A stretch of DNA of 62,004 nucleotides from Acidobacteria bacterium Ga0077553. GTDB taxonomy: Bacteria > Acidobacteriota > Terriglobia > Bryobacterales > Bryobacteraceae. Position 1 is the first letter of the stretch, and each line of letters opens with the position of its first letter. The notes beneath the pieces are model-generated. The model did no database searches. It was not told the origin of the DNA and saw nothing but the letters and a program-made list of their open reading frames with translations. The position numbers were made by a program, and so were the translations under genes. Of this stretch, positions 41,712 through 50,372 are shown one piece after another. The stretch lies in assembly GCA_001464575.1 (NCBI GenBank), contig LNFE01000123.1:1-62004 (forward strand). The letters run 5' to 3'.

Positions 41712-43318
41712 CGCTCTTCCATCCGGCGTTCCGCGCCATAAATCGTCAACAGCGGATGCTTCACCCACGCCCGGAACTCATACCCCCCGTTCGGATTCAA
41801 TCCCGTCACCGGCAGCGTGAACTCTCCGGCCGCGGTGATCGTCCGGGATGGGCCCGGCTGCCAGGGGATCGACCGGTCGCTGGCGTCCAGCCCCACAATG
41901 CTCCGGTAATCGAAGCCGGCCTCCAACTGTCCAGCCTTTCCCATGTCGATCAGCTTCCCGGTGAGCGTCGCGGATGTGCCACTCCACCGGCTGCCGCCTG
42001 TCTCGACGCGCGGCGGGAGGAACGCTGGCTTGGCGTTCGTGATCTTGAGCACGATCGGGTTCGGCCACTTGCTGTTATCTTGCAGGCGGTGCGTGAACAT
42101 AGCCCGGATGTGCAGCCCGTCCGGCTCCTGCCGGAAGGTGGGCGCGGGGTTCACCTCCGGCCGGTACTCCAGCACGCGCCCGTTTTGTCCGAGCACTGTC
42201 ACCTTCGTCTCCGCCGTCGCGGTGACGCTCTGCAAAACGAAATCCCGCCACTGCCCCCGTACCCAGGGCGTATCCTGCTTCACGATCGCGTAAAGCGTGT
42301 CCTCGCTCTTCGCTTTGGTGAACCAGATGTTCTGTTCGTTGGTGATCACCCACGGCCGCACGCCATAGATACTCTCCTGGTTCACTTGCATCCACAGCGC
42401 CAGTTCCCGCAGTCGCTCTTCCTGTTCGATCGGCAGTTCCCCATCGGGCTTCGGGCCGACGTTGAGCAGCAGGTTGCCACCCTTCGCGCGCGTCTCGACC
42501 AGAATGTCGATCACCCGCCCTCCGGACTTGTAGCTTTCATTCTGCGGTTGATACTGCCAGGCCGTCCCCATCGTGAAGCACGCTTCCCAAGCGCCTTCAA
42601 TCGGCACGCCGGGGACATAGAGCTCCGGCGTCTGGATCGCGCCGCGCGTGACCACGGTCTGCGGCTGTAACTGCCAAGCGAGCTCCCGCAATTGATGCGG
42701 CTCTCCGTCGAGAAACACGTAATCAATGGGGCCATATTGGGTCATCAACTCGCGCACCTGCGCTAGATCGAGCGCCATTAGCCCCGGGTTGTTCCGCGGC
42801 TGCACCGCCGGGATGTTGCGCTGAATATCAATCTTGTTCTTCCGGAGCCACCAGAAGTCGTCCGGCGAAAAGTACAGGCCGGGCCGAATTCCCTGCGCCG
42901 AAAACGCCTCCAGAACCTCCTTGGTAATGTCCCGTTTGAAGGGAGTCTGCATTACGCCGAAGTCCGTCGTTTTCGTATTCCACATGGCGAAGCCGGAGTG
43001 GTGTTTCGCCGTGAAGACGACGTACCGAATGCCCGCCAGTTTGGCGAGCGCGGCCCAGTCCTGCGGGTAGAACTTACGGGGGTTAAAGGTCTTCGGCAGG
43101 TCATTGTAGAAACGGTCCGTGTAGGCTGTATCGGCGCCAGCCAGCGAGTGGGAAATCACCACTCCGGTCTGCGAGTCCACGCTCCAGTGAATGAACAGGC
43201 CGAAACCGAGATCACGAAACTTCTCCAAACGGTCGGGTTGATTCAACGATCCCGGCGGGAGGTCCGGCTGCGCCGACGCCATCATGGCAAATAGACCGAG
43301 TGCGAAAACGTTTCTCAT
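41708..43318 (-). CDS. Alpha-L-fucosidase (GH29)
   Basis: 536 residues with a signal peptide (MRNVFALGLFAMMASAQ). The GH29 TIM barrel is clear: FGLFIHWSVDSQTGV at the N-terminus, TAKHHSGFAMWNTKTTDF in the middle and IDYVFLDGEPHQL carrying the probable nucleophile Asp. A C-terminal beta-sandwich follows. It releases alpha-L-fucose from glycans in the periplasm or outside. The gene begins 6 bases after the PQQ-type propeller gene and ends overlapping the ECF sigma gene, so a glycan-degrading enzyme is physically built into the kinase/CHAT operon. Sulfatase and GH16-like genes elsewhere in the window point to a life on sulfated or fucosylated glycans. Confidence 0.9.
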   Translation of the reverse strand: MRNVFALGLFAMMASAQPDLPPGSLNQPDRLEKFRDLGFGLFIHWSVDSQTGVVISHSLAGADTAYTDRFYNDLPKTFNPRKFYPQDWAALAKLAGIRYVVFTAKHHSGFAMWNTKTTDFGVMQTPFKRDITKEVLEAFSAQGIRPGLYFSPDDFWWLRKNKIDIQRNIPAVQPRNNPGLMALDLAQVRELMTQYGPIDYVFLDGEPHQLRELAWQLQPQTVVTRGAIQTPELYVPGVPIEGAWEACFTMGTAWQYQPQNESYKSGGRVIDILVETRAKGGNLLLNVGPKPDGELPIEQEERLRELALWMQVNQESIYGVRPWVITNEQNIWFTKAKSEDTLYAIVKQDTPWVRGQWRDFVLQSVTATAETKVTVLGQNGRVLEYRPEVNPAPTFRQEPDGLHIRAMFTHRLQDNSKWPNPIVLKITNAKPAFLPPRVETGGSRWSGTSATLTGKLIDMGKAGQLEAGFDYRSIVGLDASDRSIPWQPGPSRTITAAGEFTLPVTGLNPNGGYEFRAWVKHPLLTIYGAERRMEER

Positions 43319-43324
43319 GAGTCG

Positions 43325-44539
43325 CTAGCCTTCAATTCGAAACAGGTGGCGGTCGCCCCGGAGGTAGATCGCTCCGCCGGAGACAGCCAGCGAGGCGAGG
43401 GTCCGCTCGCCCACTTCGCTCTTACCGATTTCCTGATAGGTGGTTCCCGGGGCCACCACCGTGCATTCGCCCTCCTCGCTGAGGAAGTAGATCTTGCCCC
43501 CCGCGAAGATCGGCGACGCCGAATGGTTGCCGCCGATGCGGTGTTGCCAAGCCAGCTTGCCCGACTTCGCGTCCAGGCAAGTAGCGACTCCGTTGTCGCT
43601 CACCATATACAGCTCATCGCCGACCACGATCGGCGAAGGCGTCAGCGGCACAGTGCGAGGGAAGGACCACGCCACCTCTGATTTGGTGACGTTGCCGCGG
43701 CCGCCCGGCCGGACCGCGAAAAGCACCGGCTGGAAGAACCCGGAGCAGATGTAGACCAAGCCATGGGCATAAACCGGACGGGGCACGTTCGAAAAGCCGT
43801 CGCCATACTCGATGTACCAAAGCTCCTTACCGGTTCGCGCGTCGTAAGCATAGGCATGGTGAGCCCCAGGGCTAATCACTTGGGGCTGGCCATCCACCGA
43901 GATCACCAGCGGTGTCGTATACGCCTGGTTGCCCTTGCCCCGCGGCGTCTTCCAACGGATCTTGCCGGTGGCGGCATCGAGGGCAACGACGAACTGGGCG
44001 TCGAAGCCATCGCAACTAATGATGAGAAGGTCTTCGAACAAAGCCGGCGAGCCGCCCGGCCCGTGCTGCGGTTCATACTTCAAGACCTGTTTCCAAAGGA
44101 TCTCTCCCTTCGTGTTCAGGCACGCCGTGCCGTAGAAACCGAAGTGGACGAACAGGCGGTCTCCCTGCACGATCACGGTTGGCGAGGCGAAGCTGTTCTT
44201 GGCGTGGATGCCCGGCCCCACATCCTTGACGCGAAAAACTTCCGTGTCGAGAGTAATCTTGCCGGAACCGGTATCGATTCCCAGCAGGCGCAGCGAGGCG
44301 TTCTTCTCCGTAGCCGTAGTGAGATACAACCGCCCATCAACAATAGCTGGGCTCGACCAGCCGGAGCCCGGAATGGGCACTTTCCAACGGACGTTTTTCG
44401 TCTCGCTCCAATTCGTAGGCAGGCTTTTCTCTGACGAATGGCCCTGGCCGCCAGGACCGCGGAATTGGGGCCAATCTTCCGCCAACAGTGGAGCCGTCAA
44501 GAGTTGACCGAGCAAGGTTCGCCGTCGCATTCCTCCCAT
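43325..44539 (-). CDS. Exported PQQ-like beta-propeller protein
   Basis: 404 residues. A basic N-terminus (MRRRTLLGQLLTAPLLAE) gives a short export signal. It is followed by EDWPQFRGPGGQGHSS, a sequence typical of exported PQQ-like propellers in planctomycetes and acidobacteria, and seven or so blades with WxxxxG...SSPAIVDGRLYL patterns. No PQQ-dehydrogenase catalytic residues are evident, so it is probably a binding or assembly protein. It is the first gene of the minus-strand run. The start at 44539 is 32 bases from the opposite start of the radical SAM-glycosyltransferase, so the two share a very short control region. Confidence 0.85.
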   Translation of the reverse strand: MGGMRRRTLLGQLLTAPLLAEDWPQFRGPGGQGHSSEKSLPTNWSETKNVRWKVPIPGSGWSSPAIVDGRLYLTTATEKNASLRLLGIDTGSGKITLDTEVFRVKDVGPGIHAKNSFASPTVIVQGDRLFVHFGFYGTACLNTKGEILWKQVLKYEPQHGPGGSPALFEDLLIISCDGFDAQFVVALDAATGKIRWKTPRGKGNQAYTTPLVISVDGQPQVISPGAHHAYAYDARTGKELWYIEYGDGFSNVPRPVYAHGLVYICSGFFQPVLFAVRPGGRGNVTKSEVAWSFPRTVPLTPSPIVVGDELYMVSDNGVATCLDAKSGKLAWQHRIGGNHSASPIFAGGKIYFLSEEGECTVVAPGTTYQEIGKSEVGERTLASLAVSGGAIYLRGDRHLFRIEG

Positions 44540-44571
44540 TGGATCACAGGGACGCCGCTATTCTGGTGGGT

Positions 44572-46917
44572 ATGGATTTGGCCGCTCCAACTCCCCAGTC
44601 GCTCTGGGTCGAGCTGACCTCCCGCTGCCCTTACGACTGCATCTTCTGCTCGCGCAAAAGCGAACGGGGCTTCGGCCAACATATGGACTTCGCGCTGTAT
44701 GAATCGTTGATCGGGCAATTGGACCGGCCGGAAGTGATCCGGTTGAACTACTCCGGCGAATCGCTTCACTACCCCCAACTGGCCGCGGCGATCCGCCTGG
44801 CCCGCGGGACCGGGGCGACGACGGAAATCGTATCGGCGTTGGGCTCCGCGCCGATGAGCGCGGTGGAGGCGCTGGTCGATGCCGGGCTTCATCGCCTTTC
44901 GGTGTCGATTCACACCATGCAGTCGAGCCAGTTTCGGCAGATCTACGGCCGCGGCGACATCACGGAGATCACCGAGCGGTTGGAACATTTGGCACACTAC
45001 CAAGCCATCCGCGGGGTAAACCATCCATCCGTGGACTTCGCGTTTGTGGCGATGGAGTCCAATGTCGCCGAGCTCGCGAACGTGGCGGCCTATGCCGCGC
45101 GAACGGGCATTCCGCACATCTCGATCCACCCGGTGATTCGGCGCGGGGTAGCGCCGGGTTCGTTTTGGGGCGAACTCGATGACGCCGGCCATCTGCGGCA
45201 GGAGTTCGCCGAGCGGGTGCTCGCCCAAGCCAGGACCGTGGAGAGCCACCACCCTGGCGTGACCATTCAAGTTGCCCGGCCGGAAGAGCCGGCTCCGCCG
45301 TCGCTGCGCGGTATCACCACCTGCGAGCAAAACCCCTGGGACACCATCCATGTCCTCGCCGATGGACGGGTCGTGATCTGCGAAGTGCAGGACCGGACGG
45401 AGGTAGGCGATCTGCGGGAACAGTCACTGGCAGCAATCTGGCACGGGCCGCGCTATCAGGAGTTTCGCCGGCAGTACGCCGACGGCGGACATCCCGGCTG
45501 CCGCGCCTGTCCTTGGCGGCGAACCATTCCGGCTGGCACGCCCGCTCGAATTCTGGTGCGCGGCTGGCATCCGCCGCACGGCGATCCGGTTCATTGGGCC
45601 ACGGCCAGCGCAGGGTTGGCCGTGGGCAGCCTCGCCGGCGTGTCCGCCATCCATCTGGCCGGCATCCTGCCTCCCGCGCCCGAGGGACAATCGGCCAACA
45701 CCCTATCGATTGTGTCCGGCCAAGCCGAAGCCGTCACCATCACGAATGAGGGCAGGGAACTGCTGCCCTTTGCCATTAAGCTGGCCAAAGCCGACACGCT
45801 GCGCTTTGAAACAACCCATCGCTATGCCCCGGCCGAACGGGGCACCGGTTCCGATATCCGGCAACTCGGCTTTGGCCTGAGCGAATTCTCCTTGGAATAC
45901 GACATGCCGCGTCGCCAGGGAGTCAGCCGCTTGTTCTCCGCGCTCCGGCGGGCCGAGGGCGCCGCGAAGCTGCGGATCGCTACGCGATGGCGCCGCCCGC
46001 TCGATTCGGCGAATCAGGAGTTTGGGGTGTCGATCGTCATCCCGGCCCGCGACACCCCGGACCTGCTCGGTCCGGCGCTGGAGGCGGCCCAGGCGGCCCG
46101 CCGCCACCTGGCCGAGCCGAGCGAAGTCATCGTAGTGCTCAGCGGCTCGCCAGCCCATGTCGAATGGCCGCGCCAGGTTTCGGGCGTCCGGTGGTTGATC
46201 ATGGAGCAGCCCTTAAATTTCGCCGCCGCCATCGAGCGCGGGCTGCGCCTGGCGCGGCATCCCTGGGTCTATCTGCTCAATAGCGACATGCGTTTGGATG
46301 AACACGCGCTGACCCCGCTGCTGCCGCTGCGCCGGAGCAATACCTTTGCAATCGGGTCGCGAATCCGTATGGAAGACCGGAGTCTGCGGGAAACCAATTG
46401 GACTGACCTTCGCCTGCCGCCCGGCGATGCTGTCGAACTCGTGGAGCGCGACCCGTCGGCCCTGCGCGAACCCCGCGGCTGCTTCTACGTGGGTGGCGGC
46501 TCGGGACTTTTCCGGCGAGCACTCTTGCAGAAGATGACGCGACGCAGCCAGGCCTATGCGCCGTTCTATTGGGAAGACGTGGAGTGGGGTGCGTTGGCCT
46601 GGCGCTACGGATATCAATGCCTCTTCTGCCCTACGTCCGAGGCCGTGCACAGCCATCGTCAGACCATCGGACGTTTCTACAGCGAGCGGGAGGTGGCCCG
46701 CGTGTTTGAACGAAACCGGCTGCTGTTCCATCTGCGGAATCTCCAGCGCATCGAGCATTTGGAGCAGCGCCTGCTTTCGCTCGACGACCTCACCTGGGCC
46801 GAGTTGTCCCGGCCAGGCATTCTCCGCCGTTTGGCTTGGTCGCGCGCGCTCACGTTCCTAGCGCCCTATCAGGAAGACGTTCTGTTTGATCGCTGGAAGC
46901 TCACGTCATCCGTTTGA
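44572..46917 (+). CDS. Radical SAM/SPASM-type enzyme fused to a family 2 glycosyltransferase
   Basis: 781 residues from the ATG at 44572; a longer frame from 44488 overlaps the opposite gene. Residues ~10-230 are a radical SAM domain with the cluster motif CPYDCIFC. Residues ~255-320 carry extra Cys residues typical of SPASM/twitch domains (TTCEQNPWDTIHVLADGRVVICE and GCRACPW). Residues ~330-475 form a beta-rich spacer (ILVRGWHPPHGDP, IRQLGFGLSEFSL). Residues ~485-781 are a GT2 transferase: GVSIVIPARDT, donor-site YLLNSDMRLD, GGGSGLFRRALL and FYWEDVEWGALAWRYGY. It may modify a peptide or sugar and attach a sugar in one protein. Substrate and peptide precursor are not identified. Confidence 0.9.
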   Translation: MDLAAPTPQSLWVELTSRCPYDCIFCSRKSERGFGQHMDFALYESLIGQLDRPEVIRLNYSGESLHYPQLAAAIRLARGTGATTEIVSALGSAPMSAVEALVDAGLHRLSVSIHTMQSSQFRQIYGRGDITEITERLEHLAHYQAIRGVNHPSVDFAFVAMESNVAELANVAAYAARTGIPHISIHPVIRRGVAPGSFWGELDDAGHLRQEFAERVLAQARTVESHHPGVTIQVARPEEPAPPSLRGITTCEQNPWDTIHVLADGRVVICEVQDRTEVGDLREQSLAAIWHGPRYQEFRRQYADGGHPGCRACPWRRTIPAGTPARILVRGWHPPHGDPVHWATASAGLAVGSLAGVSAIHLAGILPPAPEGQSANTLSIVSGQAEAVTITNEGRELLPFAIKLAKADTLRFETTHRYAPAERGTGSDIRQLGFGLSEFSLEYDMPRRQGVSRLFSALRRAEGAAKLRIATRWRRPLDSANQEFGVSIVIPARDTPDLLGPALEAAQAARRHLAEPSEVIVVLSGSPAHVEWPRQVSGVRWLIMEQPLNFAAAIERGLRLARHPWVYLLNSDMRLDEHALTPLLPLRRSNTFAIGSRIRMEDRSLRETNWTDLRLPPGDAVELVERDPSALREPRGCFYVGGGSGLFRRALLQKMTRRSQAYAPFYWEDVEWGALAWRYGYQCLFCPTSEAVHSHRQTIGRFYSEREVARVFERNRLLFHLRNLQRIEHLEQRLLSLDDLTWAELSRPGILRRLAWSRALTFLAPYQEDVLFDRWKLTSSV

Positions 46918-47335
46918 GGACGGCGATCTGCCCCGCGTGGTACAGCGTGTGCTGAATCACCCCGTGCAGCAGAAAGTAGACGTCATACGCCTTGCCCGGT
47001 ACGGCCGCATCCAGGTCCGCCTTTTCTATCGAGGTCAGTAGAACCTCGCAGGCCGCCCGGAGCCGCTCGCGAGCAGCGGACCAGTCTTGCGGAGGCGGCC
47101 AATCGTCATCGCCCAGCAGCAGCGCAGGATCGCCGTGTAGACGCCGGTCAGCCGCTTCCATCCACGCCGCGATGTGCAGCGTCAGCTCCGCAATCGAATG
47201 ACCTCCGCCTGCGGGCCGCGTGGCGGCCTGTTCCGTCGTCATCCCGGAGAGTAGTTCGAAAACGGCATCGCCATGCCACGCTTCGCCGTAGACGGCCCGC
47301 CGCAATTGATCCGCAATTCGATAGTTTTCCCGCAT
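46901..47335 (-). CDS. DinB-family protein
   Basis: 144 residues from the ATG at 47335 with GGAGGAG directly upstream; a longer frame to 47479 has no conserved N-terminus. It is a four-helix bundle of the DinB/YfiT type. The three metal His positions are seen in ELTLHIAAWM and VIQHTLYHAGQI. Members are mostly uncharacterised and some are thiol-dependent transferases. It ends 17 bases inside the convergent radical SAM-glycosyltransferase gene, so the 3' ends overlap. Confidence 0.88.
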   Translation of the reverse strand: MRENYRIADQLRRAVYGEAWHGDAVFELLSGMTTEQAATRPAGGGHSIAELTLHIAAWMEAADRRLHGDPALLLGDDDWPPPQDWSAARERLRAACEVLLTSIEKADLDAAVPGKAYDVYFLLHGVIQHTLYHAGQIAVLKRMT

Positions 47336-47435
47336 CTCTCCTCCATCGTAATTCACGGCCTCGCGCTGCCCGCGGAACAAGCGTAGGATACCCGCGGTCC
47401 TGTTTAGACCGACTGAGCGCCGATGAAAAAACCTG

Positions 47436-47507
47436 ATGTTGATCGGGAAGCTGACGCTGCCGGACGGCAAGACGGCCACTTACAACTATCACTACGACAA
47501 ACAGTAA
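47436..47507 (+). pseudogene. Possible C-terminal remnant of a vanished gene
   Basis: In the 185-base gap between DinB and CinA, 23 plus-strand codons read MLIGKLTLPDGKTATYNYHY and then DKQ before TAA. The LPDGKTATYNYHYD pattern is strikingly protein-like and recalls the ends of YD/RHS-like or beta-rich secreted proteins. A TGA lies four codons upstream, so nothing longer exists. It is probably the tail of a deleted gene; chance is possible. Confidence 0.3.
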
Positions 47508-47520
47508 CGAACCGGGGTAG

Positions 47521-48744
47521 CTATCCGGCCAACAACGTCTTGCGGAGCCAGTCGAGGGCTTGGATTACCGCCAGACTGCGAACGCGGTGACGGTCCCCAA
47601 ACAGCTTCAACTGCCGGCAGTGGACATGCCGGGGGGTGGCTAGCCCGGCGTAGCAGAGGCCGGACTGTTCTCCTTCGGCGTAGCCGGTCAACGAGAGCGC
47701 GTATGTGGCGCCGGTAAGGTCCCGCGCCCCTTGGGCCATGGCAATGGCTACCGGCTCGGAGACAGCGGTATGGGCGCTGAGCACGGCGGGATCGACGCCG
47801 AGAAGCTTCGTTTTCATCGCGTCGGTATAGGTTTGAAAGCCGCCCAAATAGTAGGCGCTGCTGCCAGAGGTCTCGGTGACGCGGCCACCCAGCAGCCCGG
47901 CGGTGATGCTCTCCGCCGTAGCCAAGGTAGCGTTCTGCTCCCGCAGCAGGCGGCCGACGGTAGCTTCGAGGGTGGCGCCGTCGGAACTGTAAATCCGATC
48001 CCCAAGTAGTTCGACGATGGGGTCGGCCACGGCGGCCAGCAACTGCTCGGCTTCGGCTTCCTCATCCGTCCGGGCGCGGAAGTGAATGTGCACGTCGCCC
48101 GGTGCGGCGAGGATGGTGGTGACGGGGTTCGTGTACTGCGTGTAGATCGGGGCGATCAGCGAATCGAGATCGCTTTCGCCCATTCCCGTCACGCGATACC
48201 AGCGCGTGCGAATCACGGACGGTGGAATCAACTGACGAAGCCGCGGCAGGATTTGCTCCTGCACCATCGGTTTCAACTCGCGCGGCGGGCCCGGAAGCAG
48301 CGCGACGTAGCGGCCCTCGGCCGCGGCGATCCAAAGGCCGGGTGCCGTACCGTTCGGGTTGGGAAGAACCTCGGCGCCGGCCAGGACGTTCGCTTGGCGG
48401 CGGTTATTCTCGCTGGGCGTCCGGCCAAATTTCGAAAAACGCTCGATGATCGCCTCCCAGATCGCCGGGTCAAAGGACTGCTCCCGGCCGAGCGCCGCAG
48501 CGCACGCATCGCGGGTGACATCGTCTTCGGTGGGCCCCAATCCCCCGGTGAGAATCACGAGTTCCGAACGGGAGGAGCTGCTGCGGATCTCGTTCGTCAA
48601 CCGCACGCGATCATCCCCGATAATGCACTTGGCCACAACTTCGATGCCCAGGTCATTCAGGTGCTGCGTGAGATAGAGCGAGTTGGTATCGACTTTTCCG
48701 GGGGTGAGCAGTTCGCTGCCCACGGCGATAATTTCGGCGTTCAT
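47521..48744 (-). CDS. cinA: CinA-like protein (molybdopterin-binding fold plus NMN deamidase domain)
   Basis: 407 residues with the two-domain CinA layout. The N-terminal MoaB/MogA-like domain has AEIIAVGSELL, TNSLYLTQHL and LVILTGGLGPTEDDVTRDA. The C-terminal PncC-like NMN deamidase domain (~250-407) has LATAESITAGLLGGR and AYYLGGFQTYTDAMK. The usual ESCTGG reads ESITAG, and the conserved TGIAGPxGG loop reads TGYAEGEQSG, so deamidase activity could be altered although Ser, Tyr and Lys positions remain. CinA recycles NMN and ADP-ribose. The NHL-type gene ends 5 bases before it on the same strand. Confidence 0.9.
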   Translation of the reverse strand: MNAEIIAVGSELLTPGKVDTNSLYLTQHLNDLGIEVVAKCIIGDDRVRLTNEIRSSSSRSELVILTGGLGPTEDDVTRDACAAALGREQSFDPAIWEAIIERFSKFGRTPSENNRRQANVLAGAEVLPNPNGTAPGLWIAAAEGRYVALLPGPPRELKPMVQEQILPRLRQLIPPSVIRTRWYRVTGMGESDLDSLIAPIYTQYTNPVTTILAAPGDVHIHFRARTDEEAEAEQLLAAVADPIVELLGDRIYSSDGATLEATVGRLLREQNATLATAESITAGLLGGRVTETSGSSAYYLGGFQTYTDAMKTKLLGVDPAVLSAHTAVSEPVAIAMAQGARDLTGATYALSLTGYAEGEQSGLCYAGLATPRHVHCRQLKLFGDRHRVRSLAVIQALDWLRKTLLAG

Positions 48745-48749
48745 AGGAG

Positions 48750-49740
48750 TTAAGAGATTGGCCGGCCGGGGATGCCGACGTCCAGCCGGTAAATCGTGTT
48801 GGTGGTGGAGATGGCCATGGCGCCGGACGGCGTGAAGGCAAGGCCAACCATGCCGGGACCGCTGACGAACAGACTCGGCTCCCGATCCGGGTTGATCCGA
48901 ACGATCCCCCGCCGTCCGCCGTGCGAAGCAGCGACGTACAGATTGCCTTCCATGTCGAACGCCAACCCCTGCGGACGGCCCAAGCCCCGGTAAAACACCT
49001 CTACCTCGCCATCGCGCGAGATGCGGTGGACGCAGTCGTAGCTCGACGTGGTGGGACCGGTCACGTACAGATAGCCTTCTGGGCCGAACGCCAGATGGTA
49101 GGCCGCAATGGACGGTTCGATGGTGGCGAAAACATAAATCTGCCGGTCGCGCGAAATCTTGAAGATAGTACCGGAGCGGTCGCCGACGTAAAGGTTTTCT
49201 TCTTCGTCGAAAGCCAGGCCGGTGGCCACCCCCATTCCTTCGACGTATACCGCCATCTCCCCGCGGGGAGACACCTCATAAACGATGCCCTCGTGGCGCG
49301 AGGAGACATAAAGGATGCCGTCCGCATCAAAGGCCAGAGCCGTCGCATTCATGATGTCGGAGAGGAACGGCTGGGCGCCTTCGTTCGAGTCGATCCGGTA
49401 GACGCTGACCGGGGTCCGCTGACCGCGTGAACCGGAAAACGTGGTGAAAATCTGGCCAAAGCTGTCGACGGCCGGGCTCGTCACCGGGTGCAGGCCTTCG
49501 GCCAACGGGATGCCGATATCGCAGAACCAGGGTGAACTGACCGTTCTCCGGCACCCGAGCGATCACGAGCGAATCGGAGCCCACCACGATGGGGGCAAAG
49601 CTTTCGCCGAGCATGACGCGTGGCCGCGAGGCATGGGCGAACCCCTTGCCGCGAATGCGCAGTTCTCCGCCGGGAATAGCGGCTTCCGGCGATACTTGAG
49701 AGATCTGCGGGGCGGGATCGGACACTTTACGGGGGGGCAT
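48750..49740 (-). pseudogene. IPT/TIG plus NHL beta-propeller protein, interrupted by a frameshift
   Basis: Two overlapping minus-strand frames are one gene. From the ATG at 49740 a ~75-residue IPT/TIG Ig-like domain reads ISQVSPEAAIPGGELRIRGK, continuing to IARVPENGQF. The protein then continues in another frame as WFCDIGIPLAEGLHPVTSPA and an NHL/SMP-30-type propeller (NATALAFDADGILYVSSRHE, GVATGLAFDEEENLYVGDRS, GRPQGLAFDMEGNLYVAA). The shift lies near 49533-49550. Related acidobacterial proteins, as I recall them, join these parts without a break. It is therefore a recent pseudogene or a one-base sequencing error; without the shift it would be ~330 residues. No function beyond a propeller scaffold can be given. 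Confidence 0.8.
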
Positions 49741-49756
49741 AGTTGGTATGGAAGGC

Positions 49757-50206
49757 CTAATACAGATTGTTCCACCCGGCCACCCTCATGACAACCGCGC
49801 CGAAGACGCCGGCGAGCAAATCGTCGAAGATGATGCCATAGCCGCCGGGAAGTTTTTCGACGCGGCGGATGGGCCAGGGCTTAGCAATATCGAACAAGCG
49901 GAAGAGCACGAACGCCAGGAGCCACGCTTGCCAGGTGGTCGTATGCACTGCGGCGGCCAGGGTAATCCACTGGCCCAGCACCTCGTCAATCACCACGTCC
50001 TGCGGATCTTTCCGGCCCGTAACCCGGGCGTGCACATCCGCGGCCCAGATGCCGGGGATCAGGAAGATCGCCGTCAGGATCCACGGTGATACCGGAACGA
50101 GGTACGCAACCAGCAGTCCCCCCAGCGCGCCGGCCGTGCCCGGACCTTTCGGGATTAGGCCGCATCCGAACCAGGTAGCCAAAAGGCTAGCGATCCGATT
50201 CGTCAT
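49757..50206 (-). CDS. pgpA: Phosphatidylglycerophosphatase A
   Basis: 149 residues. The enzyme dephosphorylates phosphatidylglycerophosphate to phosphatidylglycerol in the inner membrane. The PgpA pattern is clear: [19 protein letters not shown] at the N-terminus, [18 protein letters not shown] with acidic metal-binding residues, then [13 protein letters not shown] and [10 protein letters not shown], with three to four membrane helices. Its start lies 20 bases inside the 3' end of the small yacG gene, in a compact rimO-yacG-pgpA cluster. Confidence 0.93.
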   Translation of the reverse strand: MTNRIASLLATWFGCGLIPKGPGTAGALGGLLVAYLVPVSPWILTAIFLIPGIWAADVHARVTGRKDPQDVVIDEVLGQWITLAAAVHTTTWQAWLLAFVLFRLFDIAKPWPIRRVEKLPGGYGIIFDDLLAGVFGAVVMRVAGWNNLY

Positions 50207-50366
50207 CCAGATCCAGATTGGCGAGTTCGTTAGGGCTGAGAGGCGTCGAGATCACGTACTTCTCGTCGGCCCAGTTGCCAAGGTCAACGAGTTTGCAGCG
50301 TTCGCTGCAAAAGGGCATGAAGGGGTCGCTCAGGGTGACTGGCTTCTTGCAGATGGGGCACTTCAT
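50187..50366 (-). CDS. yacG: DNA gyrase inhibitor YacG (zinc-finger protein)
   Basis: A 59-residue protein. It starts [10 protein letters not shown] and contains [20 protein letters not shown], so the four zinc-binding Cys residues (CxxC and CxxxC) and the signature [14 protein letters not shown] of YacG are intact, with the usual acidic C-terminus. YacG binds GyrB and blocks gyrase from DNA. The ATG (50364-50366) is 6 bases after the rimO stop and the gene overlaps pgpA by 20 bases. The ribosome site is weak, so expression may depend on translation of rimO. Confidence 0.93.
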   Translation of the reverse strand: MKCPICKKPVTLSDPFMPFCSERCKLVDLGNWADEKYVISTPLSPNELANLDLDDESDR

Positions 50367-50372
50367 GATCGG

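Noticed and set aside
41756..42670. 304-codon plus-strand ORF opposite the fucosidase
   Set aside because: Shadow of a GH29 gene, no recognisable features.
49500..49560. Programmed ribosomal frameshift in the NHL gene
   Set aside because: No slippery heptamer with a following structure is evident; mutation or sequencing error is simpler.
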